NCBI GenBank assembly: GCA_963921425.1
Contig: OY992838.1
Location: forward strand, 20,873,861 to 20,937,860
Direction of reading: 5' to 3'
DNA: 64,000 bases
Source of the DNA: Dryas octopetala
Lineage: Eukaryota > Streptophyta > Magnoliopsida > Rosales > Rosaceae
Shown here: piece after piece, positions 46,516-58,275 of the stretch
Position numbering within the stretch: position 1 is the stretch's first letter
How the letters are laid out: the number at the start of each line of letters is the position of its first letter
The notes under the pieces: generated by a model
The model's database searches: none
What the model was told of the DNA's origin: nothing
Seen by the model: only the letters and a program-made list of their open reading frames with translations
Made by a program: the position numbers and the translations under genes

Positions 46516-46652
46516 ACGGTCTGATTTAGGTGCGGAAGTTCGCACCGTGCGAACGCCACATCTGACCGTTGGATTAGATCAGCCGACGTGATCCAACAGT
46601 CAGATGCGGCGTTCGGACGGTGCGAACATCCGCACTTGATCGGCTCAGTAAA
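46516..46652. mobile_element. Very small MITE, almost a pure hairpin (about 137 bp)
   Basis: GTGCGGAAGTTCGCACCGTG and GCGAACGCCACATCTGACCG pair with the right half. The arms are about 60 bp with a roughly 10-base loop. It sits between TA microsatellites. Confidence 0.8.
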
Positions 46653-46674
46653 TATATATATATATATATATATA

Positions 46675-47366
46675 AGGAGCTTCAAGTGTGGGATTCCACA
46701 TTTAGTGTTAAATGTGGGATGTGGCGGATGAGCTCACTCTATGTAGTTTTTCAACAATCTGAACCGTCTATTTTTTAGGCTAAATCGTCTATTTGTTTGA
46801 TCAAAGTTAGATATGCAAATGATTTTCGATATATTTGGTTAATTTTTTGCAAGGATGATCTTGTTGAGAGTAATGTGGAGCAATGTCCCACATCGAAAAA
46901 CTAAGGCTTAGCATATGTGCTTATAAGTCTTGGGCCTCTCCACCCATTGCCAATTGGTTTTGGGTTGGATGCTCTAATTCTATCATGGTATCAGAGCTTG
47001 GTTATCCGCGTGTAAGGCCCAACGGTCACACGTGCTCCCACGTCACCCAATACAATTTGTTCACGTGTAAGGCTCAAAATATCGCCACATGTGCGGGGGC
47101 GTGTTGAGAGTAATGTGGAGCAATGTCCCACATCGGAAAACTAGAGCTTAGCATATGTGCTTATAAGTCTTGGGCTTCTCCACCCATTGCCAATTGGTTT
47201 TGGGTTGGATGCTCTAATTCTATCATGGTATTAAGAGTAATGTAGAGCAATGTCCCACATCGGAAAACTAGAGCTTAGCATATGTGCTTATAAGTCTTGG
47301 GCCTCTCCACCCATTGCCAATTGGTTTTCAGGTCTCACACTTGACATCCCACACCTGAAGGGGCCT
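46675..47366. mobile_element. MITE family A copy split by a TRIM
   Basis: Left arm 46,675-46,861 and right end 47,331-47,366 (CACACCTGAAGGGGCC) are family A; the TRIM lies between them and has removed part of the right arm. Confidence 0.7.
46862..47330 (+). mobile_element. TRIM (miniature LTR retrotransposon) with three LTR copies
   Basis: LTR1 46,862-46,985 and LTR2 47,102-47,225 are both 124 bp, start TGTTGAGAG and end TATCA. The primer-binding site TGGTATCAGAGC (46,986-46,997, matching initiator Met tRNA) follows LTR1. The purine tract GTGCGGGGGCG (47,091-47,101) precedes LTR2. The internal region is only 116 bp and codes for nothing. After LTR2 only TGGTA of an internal region remains before a third, 3'-truncated LTR (47,231-47,330). 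It therefore looks like a tandem recombination product with a later deletion. Confidence 0.9.
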
Positions 47367-48390
47367 ATATATATATATATATATATGCTTCTACTAGTTT
47401 TTATCATGGGACCTGAAATCTAGTCAACATCTTTGCAATGTATAAAATAATTATTTCTATTATTCTAATGACAATTAGCTTTAGATTAGTCTTTTGAAAT
47501 TGTAACATAATCAGAAATACAAAAGTCCACTTTTGTTAAGTAATGCAATATTGAAAGTACTCTTCATATTGATTCCACTAAATTGTGTAAATAAAATTGG
47601 CTGATCTATTTCCATTAAAAGTTAGAAACAAAATGGAGTTGAATGTTTGATATTCCTCATACATTGAAATCTATTTTGTTTCTGACTTTCTAAAAACTTT
47701 TCAAACAAAAGAAAGAAAGAAATAAGTAATGTATACCAGTCCTTTGAATTCCACCCAGAGAAATTTGCCACTTGTCTTAAAGCTGATCTCCACCTCCGCA
47801 CCTTCTCTGTGTCATTGCTAAACCTTTCTTCATGCTTAGCGAAAGCTTCTGCAAAACTCCCAGTTTGTTTTCGTACATCAGAGGGATCGACATCGATCAT
47901 AGAAAATTGGCATCATTGTTTTTCTTGCTTCAATGCATTCAAGAATCTTTGAAAGTTCTTCCAAGCACCACGTTGACGATGCATAATTTCGAGAGAGAAT
48001 AATGAGAGCAAATCTCGATTCTTCAATTGCAGTCAAAAGTTCTGGATAAATAGCTTTCCCTTTTTGAAGTTCAGGGTCATCCTTGAAAGCGATTATTCCT
48101 TGTTGTTCCAATGCAGTGTATAAGTGGTCTACAAAACCCTTTCGGGTGTCTTCACCTCTAAAACTCATAAACACATCATATTTCCATTGACGAGTTTAAG
48201 AAGGGAAAGATCGATGTAGACATTCCAAGTGTGCTCATCGCAATTGAAAGTACTTTGTTGTTTGTGACTATTTATTGAAAATTGTGTCCAAGGACTATAA
48301 GAATAAGAAATGATTTTTTATTTCATTGCTTGCTACTGGCATGGAGAACTAACAATTTTTGTTGATTTCCTACTGCAAGTTAAGATGATA

Positions 48391-49807
48391 TAATGTGATG
48401 GGAAAGATTTTAAAGAATATCCGACCCATTCAAAAATCCTTAAACTATTGGGAAGATATTCAAGCTCATTAGAGAGGTTCACATTCTTAATCTTGAGGTA
48501 TCTCAGTTTGTTCATCATTGAAAAGGCACTCGCGTCCACATTTACTCCTGGCTCATCCGTTGATTGCAAAACTATGCCTTCTACTATTTCTGTACCCTAT
48601 TAAACAAGAATATAGAATAGTGAAGGTCATAACTCAAGAAAAAGGGTTAGTATAGTACCTTAATTGTTACATAATATATTAACAAATAACAACTTATTCT
48701 TGTACTTAAATCTCTTACAGTATTTTTGCTTAAGACATAATTGGCATCTTCACAAAGCCACAACCTACTGCGCCTGCCTAGCTCATTAGGAGATTCTCGA
48801 ATGACAATTTCCCGACCCATTTCTTGTAGAGAATCATGCATCCATAGCCTTTCATCCAAAACAGTTAGGAGAGATCTCTCGATAAGGACGTTTATTCCAA
48901 TAATTGCAGAAAGATCGCAAGCACTTAGTATTTTTATTCTCGATCTCTGTTCTCTCCGTTAAAGAAACATGCAATGTCAAGGAATATTTTCTTCTCTTCC
49001 CCATCTAGACCATCATAACTAATCTTAAGTCTGTCAAAAATTTCCGAGTTACAAACTTTTCCTAGTTTTCTCAATCCACAATTCCATTCACTTAGACCTC
49101 TCCCATGCAAAAAAGATCCCAAGACTTCAAGAGTTAATGGAAGACCTTGGGCATAACTCACAACACGATTTGTCAGATCAAAATAATTTTGTTCTGGGTA
49201 ATCTTTGTTAAAGGCATTCCAACTAAACAGCTTAAGTGCATCATCACAATTTAGTCCCTCAACCTTCAATCTTCTCTCCACTCCATGTCTGACTAACAAA
49301 TGCTCATTTCTAGTTGTAATGACTACTCTACTCCCAGGACCAAACCACGTTTTATTTCCAGCCAAATATTTTAAATGGTCCAGATGGTTGATATCATCCA
49401 GAATGAGAAGAACCTTTTTGTGACGTAAAATCCTGCTTATTATTGTGGCTCCTTGATGAAAGTCCGATATGTCATCCTTTTTCCTCCATACCCCAGAAAG
49501 AAGTTGCTTTTGTAGGTTAACTAGACCACTTTTCTCAACCATATTTCTAACATCGGTGATAAGGAAACTACATTCAAATTTACTAGAGATTCTCTCGTAC
49601 ACAACTCTGGCAGTAGTTGTCTTGCCAATCCCGCCCATCCCCCATATTCCAATAAAACGAACATCAGTCTCCCCTGCACCTAAATGCAAATTTATTGGTT
49701 TCAATCTTGATTCAATTCCTACCAAATTCTCCAAAGAACTAAATAATGTAGGTTGCAATTTTGTCCATATAACTTCAACAATATCTTTGATGAGCTTTGA
49801 CTCGTAC
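48391..49807 (-). pseudogene. TNL3: partial TNL copy (NB-ARC exon and part of linker exon)
   Basis: NB-ARC exon 49,807-48,719 and linker exon 48,596-48,391 match TNL2 almost base for base, introns included. The Trp codon that is a stop in TNL2 is intact here. A 1-bp deletion near 48,938 shifts the frame after FFNGENRDR. The linker exon stops abruptly after SLKSFPSH at about 48,391, and there is no LRR exon. No TIR exon lies upstream. The next sequence to the left is the TNL2 TIR exon, so this is a truncated tandem duplicate rather than a gene. Confidence 0.9.
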
Positions 49808-49900
49808 CTACAATAAAATAGATAAGAACAAAAATTAAGCATGTTATTTGTATGAAATATTAATTAGATGCACAAAGAAACAAAATGTAGAGATATATAT

Positions 49901-50210
49901 ACCCACACTATGGGATGAGGATGATGGGCCCACTCTATGTAGTTTTTCAACAATCCGAACCATCTATTTTTTGGGCCTCTATCCATAGATTCTCTTTGCA
50001 AAAAATTAGCCAAATAAAAAATTGTCTATTTGTTTGATCAAAGTTAGATAGGCAAATGATTTTCGATTTAACTAAATTTTGCAAGGTTGATCTATTAATA
50101 GAGTCCTCAAAAATAGATGGTTTGGATTGTTGAAAAACTACATGGAGTGGGCCCATCATCCTCATCCCATATTTAACACTAAATGTGGGATCTCACACTT
50201 GAAGCTCCAT
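49901..50210. mobile_element. MITE family A copy upstream of TNL3
   Basis: The right arm is complete (AACACTAAATGTGGGATCTC, then ACACTTGAAGCTCC). The left arm begins inside the repeat (GGGATGAGGATGATGGGCCC). Confidence 0.8.
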
Positions 50211-50282
50211 ATATATATATATGGAGAGGCAATGGGCAAAACCTAGAGTTAGGTATGTCAGCTCGAATAGCCGCAAGGCTGA

Positions 50283-50736
50283 CCTGTTTTGACAAAAATG
50301 GTTGTCTTGAGCCATAAGTTGGCTGACAGACTCGACCTTCAGGATAACTTTTCTGCCTTTATAACACACTGCTTATATTGAGTCTTCTCACTGCTATCAA
50401 TCCATTTATGAGTTTAACCATATTCAAGTTTGTTTTTATGCTCTTTCATTTTTTCAGGTCAAGCAAGCAGCAGATCTTCCACTTCCCCTTCTCTTTGAAA
50501 TGACAACTACCTGTTTTGACAAAAATGGTTGTCTTGAGCCATAAGTTGGCTGACAGACTCGACCTTCAGGATAACTTTTCTGCCTTTATAACACACTGCT
50601 TATATTGAGTCTTCTCACTGCTATCAAACCATTTATGAGTTTAACCATATTCAAGTTTGTTTTTATGCTCTTTCATTTTTTCAGGTCAAGCAAGCAGCAG
50701 ATCTTCCACTTCCCCTTCTCTTTGAAATGACAACTC
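50283..50736 (+). repeat. Two tandem copies of a 227-bp unit
   Basis: 50,283-50,509 and 50,510-50,736 differ at about one base. Each ends with what looks like an intron acceptor (TTTTTTCAG|GTCAAG) and the start of an exon, so the duplication copies an intron-exon boundary. The near identity means the duplication is recent. Confidence 0.93.
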
Positions 50737-50963
50737 CAGTCAACTTAGAGTTGGACTTGAACACTTTCGCTTCTGGCCAGCAAGGGCAAAACAGCGTCAC
50801 TTGGACTCCGAATTTCATCATAGGGGATCGTCCAATCACAGTGGAGGATTCTGTGATGTTGAATGATCGGATAGTTGCAGGAGTGTGGCCACCCCTCGAG
50901 ATCAAAGGATGTTGGCAAATCGAGAGGATGAAGATGCCATCAGAGACTCATTGGCATAAATAA
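50691..50963 (+). other. Exon-like fragment of an unrecognised gene
   Basis: After the second acceptor an open frame reads VKQAADLPLPLLFEMTTPVN and continues through TWTPNFIIGDRP and VAGVWPPLEI to a stop at 50,963. Composition and splice context look like real coding sequence. I do not recognise the family and see no partner exons. It could be a captured gene fragment or part of a decayed mobile element. Confidence 0.4.
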
Positions 50964-52450
50964 AGGGAGAAGTGGGAGTAACTGAGTACGGTTAAATTTT
51001 CAATTAACCCAAAACTACCCCTGCTTAAAAGAAATTATTAAAGCAAGGCTGCTTCATTTTAGAGGGACAAATTGGTAAAATAAGGTGAAAACAAAAAACA
51101 AAATCAAAATGTTAAAATAAAACACATCCCACGTTCCTATAGTCGCCACCAATTACCAAAGCATTCGTTTTTTTTTTTTCCTCCACGTTACTTTCTTCTC
51201 GATTTCTCTCCCCATAGATGGAAGTCTCCAAATTTTCAGAAGATATGTTTCATGGTTTTTCACCCCTGATTATGATTGTCAATATGAGGTCTTTAGTCTG
51301 GTATGTCTATGTTCTTTTCTGCAGCAAAGCGTAGTATAAAGGTAGTGCATCTCATTCTCATTCTCTATGTTCTTTTTTGCTGCAAAACTCAATACAAAGT
51401 TGTTTTTTAGCGTTAGTTTTAAATTAGCATTTCTTTTCGTTGGTATTCCATTGGTAATCAAGAGATACAAAGAAGAAGCAGGGCCTCCTTTCAAAGGAGA
51501 ATTCAAATCAAACTATAGACCTCTGTTTGGGTAATATCTCTATCTAATTAACTTTCAGTTCACTTTGTTTATTTTGGACGATTTTGCTAACCCGGAATGA
51601 TGCAATTTTATGAGTTTTGTGAAGGGGGAGAGAGAGAGAGAGAGAGAGAGAGATACTAAGATTGGTTAATGATTTCAATTTTAAGAACTAATAACAGTTG
51701 GGGATTAAATTATTGTGAATCTGTGGGTTTATAGGGGGAAGAGAGAGAGAGAGAGAGAGAGTTACTAAGATTGGTCAATGAACTAAGAGCACTTGAAATA
51801 TGTGGGTTATTGGGGTAAGCAGCAGCTAATTCTATGCATCTATAAATGTCGGGTTTTGAATTGAAAACCTTCTACACAACAAAACATGGAAGGAATGTGT
51901 TTCCAGTGATTGATGGTTTTACTTCCATGTTCTCATAATTGATCATGGTCAACTGAAAGGGGTATTGGCTATTAACTGACAATGACACTTCATTTTCCTT
52001 TGTTTCTTTTGTTTCCTTTGGTATTGTCAAGACTGTTTGTACATATAATCAGTGAATCAATTGGATTGAATTAATTTGATTTTTGGGTAAATAAAATAAA
52101 ATGTTGAATTATTTATTGAGCTAATTGGTACTTGACATGATTAATTGAGCAGATGAGGATCTCTCTATTTTAAGGTGGAAAAAGGTTTGAGAACAACTTC
52201 AAGTCACGATGTTCTTATCATTTTAATCTTCTAATTCTCTCTACCACCCTCTAACTTCTAACTTCAAGTTATGTGAGTTTGGCAAATCACTGTGTAGGTG
52301 GCTTACACATTATTTGACTTCAAATTTCCCATTTGACGAATCAGTAACCTATTAAAAAAAAGTGTATAAATATATGTTTCTTACAATCTTTTGTGAAGAG
52401 TTGGCAGCTTTTTATTTCCTCCTTTTATAAAAAAACCAAACATAGGATGA
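50964..52450. other. Intergenic region with GA microsatellites
   Basis: (GA)n runs at about 51,626-51,652 and 51,736-51,762 are followed by near-identical sequence (TACTAAGATTGGT), indicating a roughly 110-bp tandem duplication. No gene is seen. Confidence 0.55.
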
Positions 52451-52458
52451 ATGAGGAC

Positions 52459-53845
52459 CAGTGTTTTCAAAGGCGTTCTTCAGGCGCGCCTCAAGGCGCG
52501 AGTCATGGCGAGGCGGCGGCCGATTGCGCACGACGTCGCCGGAATCTGCAAAAGGACTGAAAGGCGACGGCAAGGCGTTGAAGGCGTACGCCTCGCGACG
52601 GCAAGCGTTGAAGGCGTTGAAGGCGGACGCCCAGCGACCACCTCTGCGACATTTTTTTTTTCAAAAACTCAGTCCCAAAACGATGTCGTTTTGGGCTGAG
52701 AGTTTAATAAACCCCTTCAGTGTTTTCAGACCTTGCCCTATCAGCGATTCTCTCAACTTCTCTGGGTTCTCTCTTCACGACGACAAGGCGGCTGCGGCTG
52801 GGTGGTCTCGGACGACGGCCGATCAAGCAAGGGTGGTCATCTCTGTTCTGCGCAGCTAGCCAGCAAGGACGGTGGTCATCTCTGTTCTGCGCAGCCGGCG
52901 ACAGAGCCTGTATGACCCACCCAGGCCTGACAGCAGCCCATCCATGAAGATGTGAAGAGTTGTTCTTCCATCTCTCACTGTGACTCTGTCCGACTCTCTC
53001 TCACTCCCTCAGTCCCAATCTCGGACCCTTGTTTTGCTGATTTGCTACCAGAGAAAGAAAAGGTATTTGTTGTTTTGTTGCTCTAAATTTCAACAATTTG
53101 GAAATGAGACTATAAACATTGCAGTTTGGATCCAATACATTGTTTTGCTGTTTGAACAGAATATTAACCACTGGTCTAGCATAGCGGTTTCAAAATGATT
53201 AATTAGATCTAAATTTTTCTGTGATGACTAATTTTGATGGGTTTACAATTGTGGGTAATTTGTATATTCGTCAAATTCTTACCTCATTTATGTGCTAGTT
53301 TGCTATGCTAATTGCATTATTACTCTCTGATATTGCTCTATGTGCAAGCTATTTAAGCTAGAATTGCAATTTTCCTTGGGGCAACAAAGGGAGTGATGAC
53401 TGGTAAACTCACAAGGAAGAGTTGTATAGCTTGGATGATTGACAGCACACACGATTTTAGATTATTGAAAAACCAGATTCTTGAATAAAAATATATATTC
53501 AGTTTGAAGGTTTAGTCCACCCCAACAAACAATCCTATCCCCCCACCCTGTTCAACTCCAATGCCATTTCACATATTGTGAATTGTTGTGAATAATGAAT
53601 ATTGGGAATTTTTGCTGGTATTATATTTGTGATCTGTGAATATTGTGTGTATTGTGCATTGTTGTGACTTGTGAGTATTATGAATGACAATTAATGCTAT
53701 TTTTAGCTATATAATTGTTTTTATAATTGTTTTATTATTATATTTTTTTATGCCCGAAAGGCTTACGCTATACGCGTCAAGGCTTACGCCTCGCCTTGCG
53801 AGACTGCAAACGCCTCGCGTGACGCTTTTGCGTCTGAAAACACTG
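52459..53845. mobile_element. Non-autonomous hAT transposon (1,387 bp)
   Basis: Termini CAGTGTTTTC and GAAAACACTG are perfect inverted repeats, flanked by the 8-bp target duplication ATGAGGAC (52,451-52,458 and 53,846-53,853). Subterminal AAGGCG/CGCCTT words are dense at both ends. The left 500 bp are strikingly GC-rich and open in more than one frame, but no transposase or recognisable gene is there. The right part is AT-rich. Eight-base duplications and CAGTG ends are hAT hallmarks. Confidence 0.93.
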
Positions 53846-53853
53846 ATGAGGAC

Positions 53854-55834
53854 AAGCAATCAAACTCAGAAAAACCAAAGAGAAAGCAGATTGTAGGATG
53901 AAAAAATCCCAAGGAAAAAAAAAAAAACATAACCATGGAAGAAAGAGAACTAGAAAAGAAAAATTCCTAGATAGAGCATGTATGAGTTTTGTTTTTCACT
54001 TAAGCTCAATATCTGAACCGCTTTGAAGAAATCCCAGTTTCTATTATTTTCACTTTTTCTTTGATTGACAGTCTTATAAATCATAAAATTTTCCATTGCC
54101 TATCTCTTCTGCAAACTATACCTATGCTATGGATTTAAAATTAGTTTCTTACTTTGGAGAAATTATTCTGTATAACCGATATACTGACACATGGTATAAC
54201 CAGTCTATGTGTTATAATATGGGTGAATGTTATCAATATTATACCCTACTAATATAAACACATTGTCCAATAATACCCTTACACGTTGGATTGGTTATAC
54301 CACGTGGCAGTATATCAGTTATACCCTATAATTTTTCCTTACTTTGTTTAGAAACATTCTATAATTTGTGAATTGCAAAGGTGAGAAACGTGAGCTATAC
54401 ACCTGCACAGTTTGGACATCCTTAATGCATTGATATTATTAAAATGGAAGGAATTGAATGAAGAAGAAAGAATGTTTGAAATTATAAAAGTTGTTAAAGC
54501 AATGGAAGCATATCAGAAGGAAATAGAGGACTGATTAAGAAAACTGTTGTTGCCAAGTGTGAAACGCTGCAACCCTCCATCCCTCTCTCTATCGATCTCT
54601 CTCTGAATCTCTGTGTTGATGCTCAAATGAATGGTCATTGGCACTTATTTCTCTTATTGGATCGTCTTAAGAGAAGTTTGCAATTTGTATTGGGATTTGA
54701 GGACACTTGGAGGCAAAAAATAAAGGATGTTAAGGTTTTCTAATAACATATATGTTTTATTTTGTTTAGTGCAACAACATATTTTTGGTTTGGCTCATAA
54801 AAAGCTTGCATATATTTGGTTTGATATTCATATGACCTTTCATTTATGGTTCAACTCATATAAAGTTTGCTTTATATTTAGTGGTGTTTAATGCATCTAT
54901 AATTTAGGGTAATTCTTTCCTTGCATGTCATAAGCTCTCAATCAACTAATGTTGAAAGTTTCTTAATTATGATCAAATTCTGACGACATTTTCTTTGGTT
55001 GTGTTGAATAGGCTGAGCCTTAAAATAATGATCAAAATTGTTTTATGGATTCAAACTTTGGTTGATACAAATTTAACTCATGTGTAGTCATATATTGTCA
55101 TTGTCTAGTCTCCATACTTTTCGCTAATTAAGTTCAAATCTTATCGATAAATTTAGTTCATATATTTGCAACATACAATTTTTTTTTTTTTTTTTTTTTT
55201 TGTAATTTAGAAGATGGACTTTATTTACGCAGCATACAAATTTTGGTTAATTGTGCTGAATTGGCTGAGCCTTAAAAAATGATCAATTTTTGTGTCGTGG
55301 GCTGAAAATGATGGTTAGCATCGTATTATATTACTAACTAGTTAATTTTTGAGTGCTTCTCATATATATATATATATATTATACACTGTACATAAATATA
55401 TAAATATATATATACATAAATTTTTCTGTAGCACGTTGTAATTTTCTTTTTTTTTTTTTCCAGCCGTCAAGCACCAAGCGCTCAGCTGTAAGTTTATTGT
55501 GTGGTCAACTATATATTGAGATGATGACTTGTAAGCAGAAGAAAGCAAAACTATCATCAGTAGCTTAAGGGATATTAAATACTCAAGTTCTTAGATTGGC
55601 CGGAGTCCTTTGATAATTAAGATAATTAACTAATAAGTAGCTTATAATTCTTTTCTGAATCATCTCCTTAAGTGATCATTATTTGCGCCTGCAAAACAAT
55701 TATAGCAATTTTCTACCAATAATATTCAACATTAAACTGAACAAGTCTAAACAAGTTTTATAATATTAATGAAGATTATATATAAGATATAGCTAGCTAT
55801 TATACAAGCATCCATTTGTCTACCAGATATATCA
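53854..55834. other. AT-rich intergenic region with a small MITE
   Basis: 54,169-54,327 is a small inverted-repeat element: TATAACCGATATACTGACAC pairs with the right side (GTGGCAGTATATCAGTTATA). A 23-base T run lies at about 55,178. No gene is seen; the 65-codon minus ORF near 55,360 is low complexity. Confidence 0.6.
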
Positions 55835-56075
55835 TCAGAAAAATATTAATTAGAAAAGGATAATAAAGAATTTAAACGAATTGAAAGAGAAAATAATGGC
55901 AAATTAAGTATATATGCAGGAATGTAAAAGGAACTAAAAAATTAATCCTAACCTGGGAATTCGAAGTTGGGCAAGTTTCAATAGCTAGCCTTCAAATTTG
56001 TGGTTCAGCAGCTAATCAATACAGAATAACACTCAAGTTATTGTTGTGACTGATGAAAAGAATTAATGGTGGAAC
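55835..56075. repeat. TNL-associated noncoding block, copy C
   Basis: Shares ATTAATTAGA, the GAAGTTGGGC word and CAGCAGCT(A/G)ATCA with copies A, B and D, and lies downstream of TNL4 as read on the minus strand. Confidence 0.65.
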
Positions 56076-56361
56076 ATACATGCACCACTCGAGTAATTGT
56101 GTGTGACATGATGGGAGCCAGAGGTCTTTGCATTCTGCTTTTGGTCAATGGTAGAAGGATTTTTTGCCGAAGGTAGGTTTCAGTAATATTGCTTTTAGTC
56201 AATGGGAAGAAAGATGAAAGTGAGTAAAAGTTCATGAAAAAACGCGACAAGGTCTTTTCCTTGTGTGGAAAACAGGTAGGAATCTTTGATGAACTTAATA
56301 AGAAAGTTGTTTATGGCTCTTGTTGATTTCACATTACAACACTTTTGAGAATGAGATATTG

Positions 56362-56496
56362 TTTCAGAATGGGAGTTTGTATTCCTGCCTTTGGCTTCAT
56401 GATTTACATCTGTTGATTGCAAGAATTACTCAATATCCAATTATGGTCTATGAGTTCAAGGCAGATACAATTATATATTCATAATACAAAAATGTC
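56362..56496. repeat. Copy of COX10 intron-5 sequence at the 3' end of TNL4
   Basis: Matches 34,425-34,560 closely and in the same orientation. It overlaps the last codons of TNL4, so the TNL4 tail may be partly encoded by this segment. Confidence 0.8.
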
Positions 56497-58275
56497 ATCG
56501 AAAGCACGTGTACCTTGTTCATTGACACATTCTACAACAACATTACCATCAGGGAATTCCAACGCCTCCTCTGAAATGCTGACATTGCTCTTTGCCTCCG
56601 ACTCTGCCTCATATACCATACGGACCCCACACTTCTTTACTTCCCCTTCTCCGGACACAACACAAGTGCCAACCACGTCATCCAATTCTACGAACCCAAA
56701 ATCAAATTCAAGCTGATAGTAGATATCCTGCCACTCCCTTTCAAGACCATAACACCCATTATAAGGCAGATAATGTAACCAGAGGTGAGGCACTGTTTGG
56801 CCCCTGAATTGTTTTGTTGAAAAAATAAAGCCAGCAGCCATGTTTCCATTGGCATACAATACGGAATCAAGGCGAACGTCTAAGTCTTCTGACAAAGGCT
56901 GGTGGATTTCATAAACAGTACACATCGCAAATCCCATCCACTTATCAGTTAACCAACCTGGATGCAGCTCTACACCTACTGAAGATCCCACATTTTGATA
57001 ATTGAACCACTCTGGAATTTCATTTCCAGGAGCAAGAAAATCAAATCTATCAACTCTACCAAATTCAGGTTTGGGTTTCCGTTTGGCTTTGCCTGTACAT
57101 GGAGGAGGGCACTTCACTTATGGCAGTTCCACTCATATCAAGCTTCTCCAAACACTCATACATGGCCCAACTCATTCGGCACTTTCTCAATCTTTGAACA
57201 ACCAGAAATATTAAGAACTTTGAGAGATTTTAAGCCACATACACTGTTGAGAAGGCCCACAAGGTTTTTGCAATCTTTCAAGTTCAACAAAGTAAGTCTT
57301 TCAAGCACTCCAATTGACTGGTCAACCTCATGCAGTTGTATACATCCTTCAAGAATCAGAAGCTCAAGATTTGGCATACTTTTAAAGTTTGGGGTGCTCA
57401 CAAGATTCAAAGAGTGAATGAGGTTAATGCTTTTTAAATTGTATAAAGGCTGTCAAGTAAAAGCATAGAAAATTAGCTTCCATGATTTAAAAACTCTTAT
57501 GGGTAACAAAAGATTAAATAAGTAATAGGATACGTACCTTTATTCCCATCTGAAAATTTTTAATGCAACTCACGGCAAGTTAAGCTCCAACAGCTTCTCA
57601 AGGTTGAAATGTGATGGGAAAGATTTTAACGGATATCCGACCCAATCAAGAATCCTTAAACTATTGGGAAGATATTCAAGCTCATTATAGAGACTCACAT
57701 TATTAATTTTGAGGTATCTCAGTTTGTTCATCATTGAAAAGGCACTCGCGTCCACATTTACTCGTGGCCCATCCATTGACTTCAAAATTATGCCTTCTAG
57801 TATTTCTATACCCTATTAAACAAGAATACAAAATAGTGAACCTCATAACTCAAGAAAAATGGTTAGTACAGTACCTTGTTACATAATATATTAACAATTA
57901 TAAACTTATTCTTGTACTTAAATTCCCTTACAGTATTTTTGCTTAAGACATAATTTGCATCTTCACAAAGCCACAACCTACTGCGCCTGCCTAGCTCATT
58001 AGGAGATTCTCGGATGATAATTTCCCGACCCATTTCTTGTAGAGAATCATGCATCCATAGCCATTCCCGAACAATTTCTTGTAGCTGAGAATCATGCATC
58101 CGTACCCTTTCAATAGTTAAGAGAGATCTCTCGACGAGGATGTTTATTCCAATAATTGCAGAAAGATCACAAGCAGTTAGTATTTTTATTACAAGATCTC
58201 TGTTCTCTGTGTTAAAGAAACATGCAATGTCTAGGAATATTTTCTTCTCCTCCCCATCTAGACCATCTTAACTAA
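56479..58275 (-). pseudogene. TNL4: decayed TNL with partial NB-ARC, shortened LRR and C-JID
   Basis: NB-ARC exon remnant about 58,275-57,932 starts near EEKKIFLDIACFFN; everything N-terminal is missing. It has an internal duplication around MHDSQLQEI and MHDSLQEMGREI (58,025-58,105). The linker exon 57,812-57,538 is frameshifted near 57,573. The LRR exon from 57,449 holds only about three repeats, then a frameshift near 57,155 and a deletion that joins it to the C-JID acceptor region near 57,097. The C-JID exon is open to 56,479 and well preserved (APGNEIPEWFNYQNVGSS). A UreF remnant directly abuts its truncated end. Confidence 0.87.

Larger units (their letters stand above)
42729..48239 (-). 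pseudogene. TNL2, 5' part: TIR, NB-ARC, linker and first LRR exons
   Basis: TIR exon 48,239-47,737; NB-ARC exon 44,882-43,791; linker exon 43,668-43,393; LRR exon from 43,308, cut at 42,729. The motifs are those of a TNL: FRGEDTRKGF, GMGGIGKTT, LLILDD, GLPLTLEVLGS. It is inactivated several times. The first ATG is changed. Two 4-bp insertions (TCGA) in the TIR exon at about 47,892 and 48,211 shift the frame. A nonsense TGA replaces a Trp codon at 44,422-44,420. A 2-bp insertion near 43,917 shifts the frame before the MHD-region motif. The CACTA-type insert splits the LRR. Intron 1 (44,883-47,736) is swollen with nested MITEs and a TRIM. TNL3 is a near-identical partial copy. Confidence 0.9.

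Noticed and set aside
46862..47330. Cassandra-type TRIM carrying 5S rRNA sequence
   Set aside because: The 124-bp LTR has no 5S-like box A or box C sequence that I can see.
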